DNA of 64,000 nt. It comes from JALORV01 sp963702595. Its GTDB lineage: Bacteria; Pseudomonadota; Gammaproteobacteria; Burkholderiales; Burkholderiaceae_F. Of the stretch, positions 17,997-26,805 are shown one piece after another. The DNA is taken from positions 171,173 to 235,172 of the forward strand of contig CAVPDC010000018.1 of NCBI GenBank assembly GCA_963702595.1. The letters are read 5' to 3'. The first letter of the stretch is position 1, and each line of letters opens with the position of its first letter. The position numbers and the translations under genes are program-made. The notes below the pieces were generated by a model. The model was not told where the DNA came from, ran no database searches, and saw only the letters and a list, made by a program, of their open reading frames with translations.

Positions 17997-18168
17997 AGGA
18001 TTCACCTCGATCGTCGATGGCCTTTCAGCTCACCGTTTTTGAATCGAGAAACGTTTGTATTCATGCTATATATGTGCTATAGCCACGCCCGTCCGCATAA
18101 GACGGCAAAGAACTAATTATTCATGCTGCGTATCGTTCGACGAAGAACACGAAAAGGAGGTGAAAACC

Positions 18169-18810
18169 ATGGATGAAGACACATGTCAACAATGCGGCAC
18201 GCCTGCGTCACCCGGCGCTAAATACTGCGAAAGCTGCGGCGCAAAGCTGATAGCTGAAGGCACACCACAAGCTCCTCCACAAGACACCCCACAACCGCAG
18301 CCACCCAGCGCCGCTCCGTCCGCGCCCGCTCCGACGTTTCAAGCGCCCTACGCAGCACCCTCACCGTATCAGGGCGTCGCAATCCGCTTTGTAGCAATCC
18401 TCATTGATACCATCATTATCGCCATTATCTCAGGCATCCTGACGTTCCCGCTCCAAACGCCCATCGTCATGGTGACGATTACCGAGGGAACCCCCAGTTT
18501 CGCGTCGACGCCCAATCCGCTCGCATGGCTCTCTGGAGGGGTCTCGCTGCTCATCTTTTTGCTGTACTTCATACTCCTCGAAGGGTCGTACGGCCAGACG
18601 GTTGGTAAGATGATCGTCAAGATCAAAGTGGTGAGAGATAACGGGACAAAGATCGAATACGCAGACGCGGCCGTGCGGAACATCCTGCGGGTCATTGACG
18701 CCATTCCGTTCTTTATTCCATATCTGCTCGGTGCTATCCTTATCTGGACGTCAGATATGAAGCAGCGGGTTGGCGATCGTGCTGCAAGCACCGTCGTCGT
18801 AAAGGCATGA
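18169..18810 (+). CDS. Zinc-ribbon and RDD-family membrane protein
   Basis: The 213-aa protein starts at ATG 18169 with a perfect AAGGAGGTGA site; upstream codons in frame lack support. The N-terminus is a zinc ribbon (C-Q-Q-C-G...C-E-S-C-G). A ~40-residue Pro/Ala/Gln linker follows, then an RDD domain (IRFVAILIDTIIIAIISGILTF ... GSYGQTVGKMIVKIKVVRDNG ... YADAAVRNILRVID). RDD proteins have three or so membrane helices and have been linked to ion transport; the substrate is unknown here. It is flanked by its own terminator. Confidence 0.85.
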   Translation: MDEDTCQQCGTPASPGAKYCESCGAKLIAEGTPQAPPQDTPQPQPPSAAPSAPAPTFQAPYAAPSPYQGVAIRFVAILIDTIIIAIISGILTFPLQTPIVMVTITEGTPSFASTPNPLAWLSGGVSLLIFLLYFILLEGSYGQTVGKMIVKIKVVRDNGTKIEYADAAVRNILRVIDAIPFFIPYLLGAILIWTSDMKQRVGDRAASTVVVKA

Positions 18811-18837
18811 GGCTTAGCCTCGTGCTCTTCCCCTTTT
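18809..18837 (+). terminator. Terminator of the RDD gene
   Basis: GAGGC-TTA-GCCTC is followed by a pyrimidine stretch ending in six T. Confidence 0.45.
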
Positions 18838-18894
18838 TTAAAGAGAATTGTTTAGAATAAGGCCTGGTATGCGCGTTGTGTTCTAAGATCGCAC

Positions 18895-19490
18895 GTGGTA
18901 ATAAAAAAAATGGTGTTTTACATGTGTTTTACAGAACCGAGCTCTCTTAAAGTCCTTTCCACTGTGGTGGGTGGGTATGTAGGCTCCCGCTCCTATAAAC
19001 GCTACGTCGAAAGCTTTGGCCTGACAGGGAGTGAATGGGTGCTTGACTACGGGTCGGGCTCAGGCAGGATCACGCGACACATCGCCGAGCGCCTCGCGCC
19101 GGGGGGCGGCCACCTGACGTGCATCGACGTCTCAACGGTGTGGATGGACGTGGTAAAAAAGCGGCTAAAGCAGTACCCAACGTCGACTTCAAACTCGGGG
19201 ACATCGCCTCACTGGACATCCCCGATGACGCCTATGACATCGTTGTCGTGCACTTCGTGTTGCATCACGTCGACGCAGACGTACGACAGAAGAACGTGAG
19301 CATATTGTCACGCAAACTGAAAAAGGGCGGCAGGCTCTTCATCCGAGATCCGATACGCGAGGAGCACGGCACCCCGGCGCACGAGATCAGACAGCTCATG
19401 GCGAACGCTGGGCTGCACGAACGCGCGTTTCACATGGAAAAGTCATTCCATATGGGCCCTCGCTATAGTGGTGTGTTCGTTAAGGACTAA
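18895..19490 (+). pseudogene. Class I SAM-dependent methyltransferase (one frameshift)
   Basis: The first frame encodes WVLDYGSGSGRITRHIAERLAPGGGHLTCIDVS (SAM motif I, D-x-G-S-G-S-G, and the motif II acidic residue). The second encodes DFKLGDIASLDIPDDAYDIVVVHFVLHHVDA, KLKKGGRLFIRDPIREEHG (motifs for UbiE/Methyltransf_11) and runs to FVKD. The break lies near 19178 (CAG-TAC-CCA-ACG should read ...CCx-AAC-GTC-GAC). Restoring one base gives a normal ~200-aa enzyme. The substrate is unknown. Confidence 0.75.
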
Positions 19491-19519
19491 CGTGGCGGTA
19501 AATCGATCTTTAAGGCCTT

Positions 19520-20274
19520 TCATAGATTTCGCCGCAGAAACGTGCGCGCTAACAGCACAAAGACAACGCTAAAGCTGATGAGGACGGCCCACCCGATCAG
19601 GAGCGGGATCGCGGCGCCCCCTGAGCAAACCGAGATCCAAAACTGTTGACGAGGTACGTGATCGGCGAACAGGTACCGCAGCCACCTTTGCAATCCCCTG
19701 GAGGCTCGCAATCGGCACAAAAATGCCGCTGATGAAGATCAGCGGAAAGCGGACAAGGTTTGAGAGCAGCATGACGTTGGGGGGGGTTCGTGCTCGCCGG
19801 CGACGCGAGGAGCACGCCGAGCGCTGAGAAACAGAACGCGCCGAGCACGAGGCTTATCGCAATTATGAGCACTCCGGTGACACTCACCGCGTAGCCAAAC
19901 GCCGCCGTTCCAGCGGCGAGGATGATGACGTTGATGATGATGCCGTAGAGCATGCCAGCGACAACGTCCCCGAGAATCAGGGTGTTCACGGTCACGGAAA
20001 GGACAGGAGCCGTTCGTAGGTGCCGGCTCGCTTCTCCCACGGGGTGATCAACGGGCCGACGGACGAGGCCACGAAGAACACAAACATAGCCGCAAGGCCA
20101 GGGAACAGCGTGTGAAGGTCGGCGCTCCTGCCTAACGAGAACGCGAGGAACATAAAAAGCGGAAATAAAAAGCCGAAACATAAGCACCGGCGGTTTCGTG
20201 TAGTAAATCCGCATGTCCTTTTCCGCAATAAGCGCTATGCCGCGCAGGTAGCTGCGAAGGGCATCACGGGGCAT
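19520..20274 (-). pseudogene. ABC-2 type exporter permease (multiple frameshifts)
   Basis: From MPRDALRSYLRGIALIAEKDMRIYYTKPPVLMF the coding signal moves between frames at about 20170, 20005, 19785 and 19690. The pieces join to a typical ABC-2 permease: FLFPLFMFLAFSLGRS, PWEKRAGTYERLLSFP, VTVNTLILGDVVAGMLYGIIINVIILAAG, GAFCFSALGVLLAS, NLVRFPLIFISGIFVPIASLQG, SPITYLVNSF and AVLISFSVVFVLLARTFLRRNL. No stop separates it from the ATPase frame upstream. It is the most heavily disrupted gene in the window. Confidence 0.75.
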
Positions 20275-21210
20275 GGCGTTGCCCTCCGTCACCGTCACAA
20301 AGACGTCTTCTAGGCTGGCGCCTTCGATGCTCAACGCGGTAAAGGAAAGCTTCCGCCTTTGGGCGAAGGCGAACACACACTTAGCCAGCGCATTAGGATC
20401 GTCCGTGTACAAAGCGCCACTTATCGCCCGCCCGTTCCGTTCGATGCACTAAGCCGCTGCGTTCAATCTCCCCTATATCGGTGGGCGTATCAAACGCGAC
20501 CTCAACGGACTGCGTCTCTTTGAACGCCTGCTTCAGGCGCTCAGGAGTATTGATAGCAGCAAGTGCCCCGCGGTTGATAATGCCAACCCGATCACACAGA
20601 GCATTTGCCTCCTCAATATGGTGGGTCGTCAAGAACACCGTTGTTCCCGCGTCGTTCATTTCCCGGATAATGGCGCGAATAAGGCGCTGGCTGTGCACGT
20701 CGAGTCCCGCGGTTGGTTCATCGAGAAACAGCACCTTTGGGATGTGCACAATCGCACTTGCGATGAGCACCCGCTGTTTCATGCCTTTGAGAACCCCTCG
20801 ACGCGATCGTCCTTTCTGTCTGACAGTTCAAACTGTTGCAAGAGCAGATCCGTGCGTTCTTCAACGGCTTTCCGGTGCATACCGTAGAATCGACCGGCGA
20901 GGACGACGTTCTGTTTGGCCGTCAACTCGGTGTACACGTTGCTCATCTCGGGGATGATGCCCATTCGCATCTTTGCGGCGATTGGGTGCTTTTGGATGTC
21001 AATCCCGCAGATAGAGACGTCCCCGGTATCTGGGGTGAGTATGCCCGTAAGCATTCTGATAGTCGTCGTCTTGCCGGCACCGTTTGGACCGAGAAACCCG
21101 AACAGTTCACCTTCAGGTACGGTAAAAGAGATGTCGTCTACGGCGGTGATGGCGCCGAATCGTTTTGTTAATCCGTTAACTGCAATCACGGCGTTTCGTT
21201 GTTGTTGCAT
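20275..21210 (-). pseudogene. ABC-2 exporter ATP-binding protein (two frameshifts)
   Basis: Walker A is GPNGAGKTT, the Q-loop region is GIIPEMSNVY, the signature is the degenerate VEGFSKGMKQR, Walker B is VLFLDEPTAGLD, and the switch His is LTTHH. These define a drug/polysaccharide-type ABC-2 ATPase followed by its usual C-terminal domain (SIEGASLEDVFVTVTEG). A missing G in AAAGG(G)CATG near 20782 and an extra T in CGCTTTGTAC near 20405 split it into three frames. It is divergent from the PadR gene, with a shared palindromic operator between them. Confidence 0.82.
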
Positions 21211-21241
21211 TTTTTATTACGAGTTCAAATATCAGACAAAG

Positions 21242-21277
21242 CTATATAAGATTGCTGTATATATCAATGTTATATAG
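21242..21277. promoter_or_regulatory. 13-bp inverted repeat overlapping divergent TATA boxes (candidate PadR operator)
   Basis: CTATATAAGATTG (21242-21254), a 10-nt spacer and CAATGTTATATAG (21265-21277) form an inverted repeat matching at 12 of 13 positions. Each arm contains a TATATAA-type element. It lies between the ABC ATPase start (21210, minus) and the PadR start (21291, plus). This is the expected position for a PadR operator that represses both genes. Confidence 0.65.
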
Positions 21278-21290
21278 AGGTGTCAGGCTC

Positions 21291-21575
21291 GTGTGCAATG
21301 AAAATCGTTGTGGGTGTTGGGAAACGTCTCCGGAACGCAGCTGGATACAGTTTCTGACGCTCCGGATTCTTTATGAAACCCCCACTACGGGGTATCAGCT
21401 CCTCGACGAGATTGAAGAACGAACCTGTGGCTGTAGCAAACTGGAGCCCGGAAGCATCTATACGGTGCTGCGAAGGATGGAAGCGAAGGGGTTGCTTGCA
21501 TCGGCGTGGGAGCGGGGGGATTCCGGCCCGGACAGGAGAGTGTATACCGTGACGGAACGGGCGCTGAAGTCCTAA
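21291..21575 (+). CDS. PadR-family transcriptional regulator with Cys-rich N-terminus
   Basis: The start is GTG 21291, 6-8 nt after AGAGGTG; an upstream in-frame ATG at 21252 lies inside the operator. The wHTH is typical of PadR (WIQFLTLRILYETPTTGYQLLDEIEE, LEPGSIYTVLRRMEAKGLLASAW, RRVYTVTERALKS). Cysteines at residues 2, 7 and 9 and again in R-T-C-G-C-S, just before the recognition region, are unusual for PadR. They suggest thiol or metal sensing. The frame stops at 21575, but the next frames encode VLKTGLSTIVKT and QLFDDLIGFYERRFKE ending at TAG 21659. The original protein was therefore about 28 residues longer and two indels separate the parts. Confidence 0.78.
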   Translation: MCNENRCGCWETSPERSWIQFLTLRILYETPTTGYQLLDEIEERTCGCSKLEPGSIYTVLRRMEAKGLLASAWERGDSGPDRRVYTVTERALKS

Positions 21576-21678
21576 AGACGGGGCTGAGCACGATCGTTAA
21601 GACGGAAACAGCTCTTTGACGATTTGATCGGGTTCTACGAACGGCGTTTTAAGGAATAGCATAAGGAGGTAAAGGAAA

Positions 21679-21937
21679 ATGTGTGGAGGAGATAATTATC
21701 ACTCATATGAGGGCTGCTCCTGCGGGTGCGGTTCTGGTGCAGCTGTGGCTGTGGTGGACATCATCGTCATCACGGGTACCACGGCGCGGAATGGGCGCAG
21801 GGATGCACATGGGAATGGAATTTGGGCTGTCACTGATGGACGTTGACGAAGAGATCAAGATGCTTGAGGAATACAGGGACGCTCTAAGTGCACGTCTTGA
21901 TAAGGTTAACAAGCGACTTGAGGGACTGAGACGCTAA
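21679..21937 (+). pseudogene. Cys/His-rich small protein with C-terminal coiled coil (DUF5320-like, frameshifted)
   Basis: ATG 21679 follows AAGGAGGTAAAGG. The first frame encodes MCGGDNYHSYEGCSCGCGSG, the next CSCGCGGHHRHHGYHG, and the third GMGAGMHMGMEFGLSLMDVDEEIKMLEEYRDALSARLDKVNKRLEGLRR. Joined by two one-base corrections this is a ~85-aa protein. It has a metal-ligand-rich head (about 7 Cys, 6 His), a Gly/Met hinge and a helical tail, like small DUF5320-type proteins. It sits 20 bp after the PadR gene. A metal- or cluster-binding partner of the PadR/ABC module is a guess from context. Confidence 0.55.
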
Positions 21938-22143
21938 AGCTGTGCGAGGGCCCCTTTTTTTACGCCGACTGTGACAGCGCTAAGCGCGAGCCGTTAGTTG
22001 CAGTCGTCGCAGCAGCGTTTACCATATCAATTTGTTCGTTTGTTTGCAGTGCTTTAGTCTAAGGGTGGGCCTGTCTCTCGACCTGCCTCCTTATTCCAAA
22101 TCGAAACACGAAAGCTTATCGACTTAGACAGCCATGCCTCACG

Positions 22144-22301
22144 TTATTTTCGATCTTCAAGAAACAGCAGCGCAATGATAATCAGCGGAATCACGATGCA
22201 GCTGCGAAGCTCCAGTAAAACCCAAACTTGTAGATCATATACCCGAAGCCGACCAATAACACAAGTAATAATAGATATTCTACGTTCCTAAGCGGACTCA
22301 C
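22144..22301 (-). pseudogene. Small two-helix membrane protein
   Basis: GTG 22301 has an AGGAGGTGAT site 4-5 nt upstream, one of the best in the window. The frame encodes SPLRNVEYLLLLVLLVGFGYMIYKFGFYWSFAAAS and stops at 22191. With a one-base shift the neighbouring frame continues SCIVIPLIIIALLFLEDRK to TAA 22144, giving ~52 aa with two hydrophobic helices. The strong RBS argues that the gene is real. The function is unknown. Confidence 0.5.
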
Positions 22302-22331
22302 GCCATCACCTCCTCGTAGTTCGTTCTTAGC

Positions 22332-22565
22332 AGCTAATACCTCGTGCGACGTGCCTGACACAAGCTCTCGCAGGACAAATCCTCCTCTCGCACTATGGCT
22401 ATCATGCCATCGTTCACGTCGGGGTGACTAAGCCGGAGGGCAGTAAGAAGGCGTTTGAAGCTCACGCGTGGCTAGAAAGCGACGGCAGAGTCGTCATCGA
22501 CCAATCAGAGCAGCCTTACGTTCCGCTTACGACGTTCGGCGAAACAATCACGCCTGAGGGTTAAC
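22332..22565 (+). pseudogene. Lasso-peptide B2-like (transglutaminase-like, PF13471-type) fragment
   Basis: The open frame after TAG 22329 encodes PRATCLTQALAGQILL (catalytic Cys context C-L-x-x-A-L), then HYGYHAIVHVGVTKPEG and FEAHAWLESDGRVV (catalytic His in A-H-A-W-x-E, then Asp) and TAA at 22563. This is the hallmark of the lasso peptide B2 cysteine-protease domain that removes the leader peptide. The usual N-terminal helical part and any start codon are missing. No precursor, RRE (B1) or cyclase (C) gene is visible nearby. It is either a remnant or a split gene. Confidence 0.7.
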
Positions 22566-22730
22566 ATGCGATGTATGCCGCCTCCGGCTTTGATTCAATG
22601 AGATTGGCCTCAGTCATGTCACCATCGTTCCCCACGTGCTGTATGCTACCTCAGAAACTTACAGCACCGCAGTAACCGATAAGCCCGTTAGTTAGGGTTG
22701 GTGTACTGTTCATCGCTATCGTCATCACCA

Positions 22731-23255
22731 TCATCGCCCTCCTTTAGCGTCGGTATCGGAGTGCGACGTGGTGGGTTCAGGGGTAACTTCAGTCCACGGG
22801 TGCTCGATCCTGTCTCGCATAAGCATCATCCGCCCGACTTCCTGATCGCTCATTAGAGGGGTGATTGAAAACAACTTCTTCAACTCGGGGATCAGCTTCA
22901 ACTGCAAGTCAAAGAGCTTAGCGGTTTGGACATCAGACAGATCGCGCCGCTCGAGCTCCTCCTTCACACGCCGGAGCATCGTGCCGTACGAGCTCGCATA
23001 CGCCCCAGCCGCTTTATACTGAACTCTTCTTCAAGGGCGTCAAACTTCATCGATTGAAGCCGCCAGATCTCCTCTTCTCATGCACCTTTTCCCAATTTCG
23101 CGAGTGTCTGTCTCGAAACGTGGAGCTTCTGAGCGATCTTTGCTAACCGACATGTCATCCGATCGCATGTCGATGAACCGCTTTCTATCCTCGAGTTCTT
23201 TCATGCGCTGCCTCCGTCGCCGGATAAGCATCCTGCGCTTAGACGCGGGCTGCAC
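22731..23255 (-). pseudogene. Helix-turn-helix protein, terminase-small-subunit-like (frameshifts and stop)
   Basis: Joined frames read MKELEDRKRFIDMRSDDMS, VSKIAQKLHVSRQTLAKLGKGA, a TGA, EEEIWRLQSMKFDALEEEFSIK, AAGAYASSYGTML, RRVKEELERRDLSDVQTAKLFDLQLKLIPEL. The I-A-Q-K-L-H-V-S-R-Q-T-L segment is a clear HTH, followed by a long helical region as in phage or mobile-element HTH proteins. At least two indels and one in-frame stop separate the parts. The C-terminal part (22731-22979) is continuous. Confidence 0.6.
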
Positions 23256-23374
23256 ACTGCAAGTCTACACGTTACTGACAACATCGCTCACGCGCACCGT
23301 TCCAGGTAGCGAGCATCATTCTTGCCTGTTTTTGTTTAGGTTTTTCTATCATCTCAGTCATCTCTTCCTTTGTT

Positions 23375-23962
23375 CTAATCCAACACCTGTTTTTCATCAA
23401 TTAACAACTCCAAGCCCGTTCGCGAGCTCGCCTTCTGCGTGATCCGGAGCCCGTTCTCGTTGGCACTCTCAAGAGCTATGCCCTCAAACCGGTTCGAACG
23501 CGTCCCGTCAGGGTTAACCTCCCGCGTCAAGATTACCGTGACGCGGGCCGGCTTCACGATGGGCCAGTTACGTCGCACCTTCTCAATGGTTATCACCCAG
23601 AGCAGGAGGTGCGGATGGAGCTCCGCAGAGCCCAGATAGATGCCGCGCTTCCCGTCAGGCGCCACCGCCCAGGTGCGGAGCTCCCACGGAGCCTCGTACA
23701 CCTGCGGAACGAGCCGCTTGACCTCTTTGATGACATCAACCGTTGGCGCAGCGACCTTCGTGTTCAGGTGGCGCACCGCCCACACAGCAGCCGCTTCTTC
23801 AACGGTGGCCTCAGGCCAGTCGCTCAGCCATCCGCGCCCGTCTGGATTCTGCACCCGCAATGGTGGGGGGATAAGCCCCTCTGCCGACCATCGCCGGATC
23901 GTACCAGTCGGGATCGTCACGCCGAGCGCACGCAATTTGTCCTTGACAGATTCTATATTCAT
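23375..23962 (-). CDS. MerR-like HTH domain protein of unknown function
   Basis: The 195-aa protein begins with a MerR-type winged helix: V-K-D-K-L-R-A-L-G-V-T-I-P-T-G-T-I-R-R-W, then AEGLIPPPLR, and ATVEEAAAVWAVRHL as the flanking helix. The remaining ~130 residues include EAPWELRTWAVAPDGKRGIYLGSAELHPHLLLWVITIEKVRRNWPI and a strand-rich end, and no family was recognised. ATG 23962 is used; a TTG three codons earlier is also possible. No clear Shine-Dalgarno is present, so it may be leaderless. It lies next to the broken HTH gene, suggesting a mobile-element origin. Confidence 0.65.
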   Translation of the reverse strand: MNIESVKDKLRALGVTIPTGTIRRWSAEGLIPPPLRVQNPDGRGWLSDWPEATVEEAAAVWAVRHLNTKVAAPTVDVIKEVKRLVPQVYEAPWELRTWAVAPDGKRGIYLGSAELHPHLLLWVITIEKVRRNWPIVKPARVTVILTREVNPDGTRSNRFEGIALESANENGLRITQKASSRTGLELLIDEKQVLD

Positions 23963-24203
23963 TTGAATCAAATCTATCCATGTTCATGGCGAGCATAGGT
24001 ATGTAAGTGTTGTGAAGCGGGCTGTGTGATAACGACATCTCTTCGGTTGATTGAAGATTTCAAGCTAAGAGCGACGAATCGAATAGCGTGCTAGAAGTCC
24101 AGCGACTTACCCGCCACCTTCTGCAATCTGCAGCACGAACGCATGAACGTCACAACATGCAACATCCAAAAAAAATAAAATCTAATTTAACTTATAAAAA
24201 TTA

Positions 24204-24430
24204 TTACATAAAAATAGGAGATGCATAGGTCAGCGTTACGAACTTTACGATCCCGAAACGCGTGCTCGTGCCCAACCAGTTGTTAGGTCGTATGAGGTCA
24301 AGCTGCCACATATCCCAGCTGAGCGGATACGCCAGCATGAGCCCGCCCGTCACGCTGATCAACAGCACATCGAGCGTAGCGCGTGACCATCCCGAAGGCG
24401 AAAAACAGGAAGACGCGCGACCGCGCCACA
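24204..24430 (-). pseudogene. 3' fragment of the YdjM/DUF457-like membrane protein
   Basis: Minus-strand frames encode RVFLFFAFGMVTR, a frame change, then LDVLLISVTGGLMLAYPLSWDMWQLDLIRPNNWLGTS. This matches residues ~90-140 of the intact protein at 27253-27789 almost residue for residue. The 5' half is absent and the end is replaced by unrelated AT-rich sequence. Confidence 0.7.
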
Positions 24431-24916
24431 ATTGATATTCTTCACAATTAGTACGAAAGATCAATCATTATCAATTTTATCAACTTGACGGCCTTTATTT
24501 TGCCAACGCGCCGTTTTAAGGGGTTCATTTTGCGACGTCTTCACCATATTGTCGTGTCGTGGCAAGCAGTCATTTCCGGGGTGCGACTTGCACAAACATG
24601 ACGCTATCCACCATTCCTACAAAATATTGCCAATTTAACGATATTTAGCCAAAATAAGTCCATTTTAAAATTATTTACAACCATGGATTTATATGCTCTT
24701 CATCCAATCGTTCCACAAACGAAGTCGTGCTGAGAACCGCAGCACATGAGCGTGATCCGCAACTCTTTTTGTGCGTTTCCCGCGGTGAAGCAGGATGCGC
24801 TCGGCTCTGCGTTTCGTCGAAGCCCCGACTGACTGTGGTTGACGCTCAGTGTCAGCCCACTAACATGAAAAAATCGACGCGGTTTTTACGCACCACTTCG
24901 AAGGAGACGAAGTCCT
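24431..24916. other. AT-rich intergenic region upstream of the Ala-rich gene
   Basis: No gene is recognised here. The stretch 24431-24700 is clearly richer in A/T than its surroundings. TTTATATG at ~24686-24693 could be a TATA box. GAAGGAGACGAAG at 24899-24911 serves as RBS for 24917. Confidence 0.4.
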
Positions 24917-26805
24917 ATGAACCGAAATACCATCGATCGATCGGCCCGAAGAGTGGCTGCGTTCGTTCTGTGTGTAGTCGCGTTATGTGCGTTTGTACTC
25001 GCGCCCGCGCACCTCATTGCGCCCGTGTGCGCCGAAGAAACGACGCCGGTAAACGAGGTGCCCCCCTCAGATCAGGTAGCACTCGACCAGGCAGCGGCCG
25101 AACAAGCTGCGACACAAGCGGCTGCTGATCAGGCGGCGCTCGATAAGACGGCGGCAAAGCAGCTGCTGATCAGGCGGTGCTGGACAAGACTCGCTACCGA
25201 GCAAGTCGCGGCAGAAAAGGCGAGTCGCCTACCAAACGGCGGCAGACAAGGCAGCGGCATCCCAAGCTGGCAGCCGATGAGGCGTCAGCAGCAAAAACCG
25301 CCGCCGACCAACTCGCGACAGACAAGGCGAGTCGCCTACCAAGCAGCGGCAGACAAGGCAGCGGCATCCCAAGCGGCAGCCGATGAGGCGTCAGCAGCAA
25401 AAGCCGCCGCCGACCAACTCGCGGCAGACAAGGCGACGGCCTACCAAGTGGCGGCAGAAAAGGCAGCGACAGCCCAAGTCACTACGGACAATCTTGCGGC
25501 GGAAAAAGCAGTCCTCGACCAGCTCGCAGCAGCTAAGGCAGCGGCGAACGAGGAGGCGGCAGCTACCGCAGTCGCTGATAAGGCGGCCGCGGAGGCGGCA
25601 CTGCGTGACAAAGCGACGGCCGATCAAGCGGCGTTAGAAAAATCAGCCGCCTATCAGGCAGCTGCCGACAAGGTCGCAGCCGACAAGGCAGCCGCTGCCG
25701 AGCGGCAGCGGATCACGCCGCCGTCGATCAGGCAGCCGCCGAAAAGGCAGCGGCCGACAGAGCGGCTGACAAGGCCGCCAAGCTCGCAGCGGCCAAGCAA
25801 GCAGTGGCTGAAAACGCCGCTAGGCTCGCGGCAGCCAAGCAAGCAGCGGCCGACAAGGCAGCCGATAGGGTGGCGAAGCTCGAAGCCGCAACGTACGCGT
25901 CGCGACTGTCGTTCCTGCATCGCCTCGCTGTCAACATTGCCGCAGCGCGGCAAGTCGAAGCTGACAAGGCAGCCGAACGGGCAGCGGTGAAACAAGCGGA
26001 CGCCGCTCAGGCGGCACGCCTTAAGGCTGCAGCAGACCAACTTGCGGCAGAAAAGGCAGGTGCCTATCAGGCAGCAGTCGACAAGGCAGCGGCCGACAAG
26101 GCAGCAGCGGATGCGCTCGCAGCAGACCAGGCTGCCTCAGACCAAGCGGCTGCCGAAAAGGTAGCCGCAGAGAACGCTGCGGCGGAAAAGGCAGCGGCAT
26201 ACCAAGTCGCCATGGAAAAGGCCACCACGTCGCAAGCAGCCCTAGAGCAAGCGGCCGCAGAAAAGGCGACAGCAAATCAGGCAGCAGCGGAGAAAGCAGC
26301 GGCGTACCAAACAGCGGTCGATGATGCAGCGGCATCCCAAGTTGCAGCCAAGCAAGCATTAGCAGCACAGGCCGCTACCGACCAAGTAGCGGCAGAAAAG
26401 GCAGCGGCATATAACGTGGCAGCTGACCAAGCCGCACTTGACAACGCGGCGGCAGGCCAAGCGGCAACGGCAAGGGCGGCAGCCGATCAAGCGGTCAAAG
26501 AGCGATCAGCGGCTCGAAAAACAGCGGCTGATCACGCAGCAGCAGACCAGGTTGCCGCAGGCCAATCGGCTGCTCAAAAGGTAGCAGCAGCGAATACGGC
26601 AGCAGAGAAAGCAGTGGCGTTACGAGTCGCCGAAAACACCGCGGCAGAAAAGGCAGTGGCGTACCGCGTTGCAGACAACACTGCAGCGGAGAAAGCAGTG
26701 GCGTACCGAGTCGCAGAGAAAACGGTGCGCGAACGGCAGGCACCCGCCCAGCGAACAACCGATCAGGTGGTGACGAACCTAGATTTGAGTTCGGGCGTAG
26801 CGTGA
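24917..26805 (+). pseudogene. Exported Ala-rich pentapeptide-repeat (TolA-like) protein (frameshifted)
   Basis: ATG 24917 is followed by a signal sequence (VAAFVLCVVALCAFVLAPAHLIAPVCAEE). The rest is nearly all pentapeptides of the form A-A-x-[D/E/S]-[Q/K] (AAADQ, AAAEK, AAAYQ, AASDQ) for ~550 residues. This is the same 5-residue period as the helical domain II of TolA. One short non-repeat island (YASRLSFLHRLAVNI) interrupts it near 25890-25935. Frames change near 25155, 25190, 25222, 25328 and 25700; corrected frames keep the period. A ~105-bp unit is tandemly duplicated at 25221-25434. The expected shape is a long exported alpha-helical stalk; the function is unknown. Both antisense and other-frame ORFs are artefacts of the repeat. 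Confidence 0.65.
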
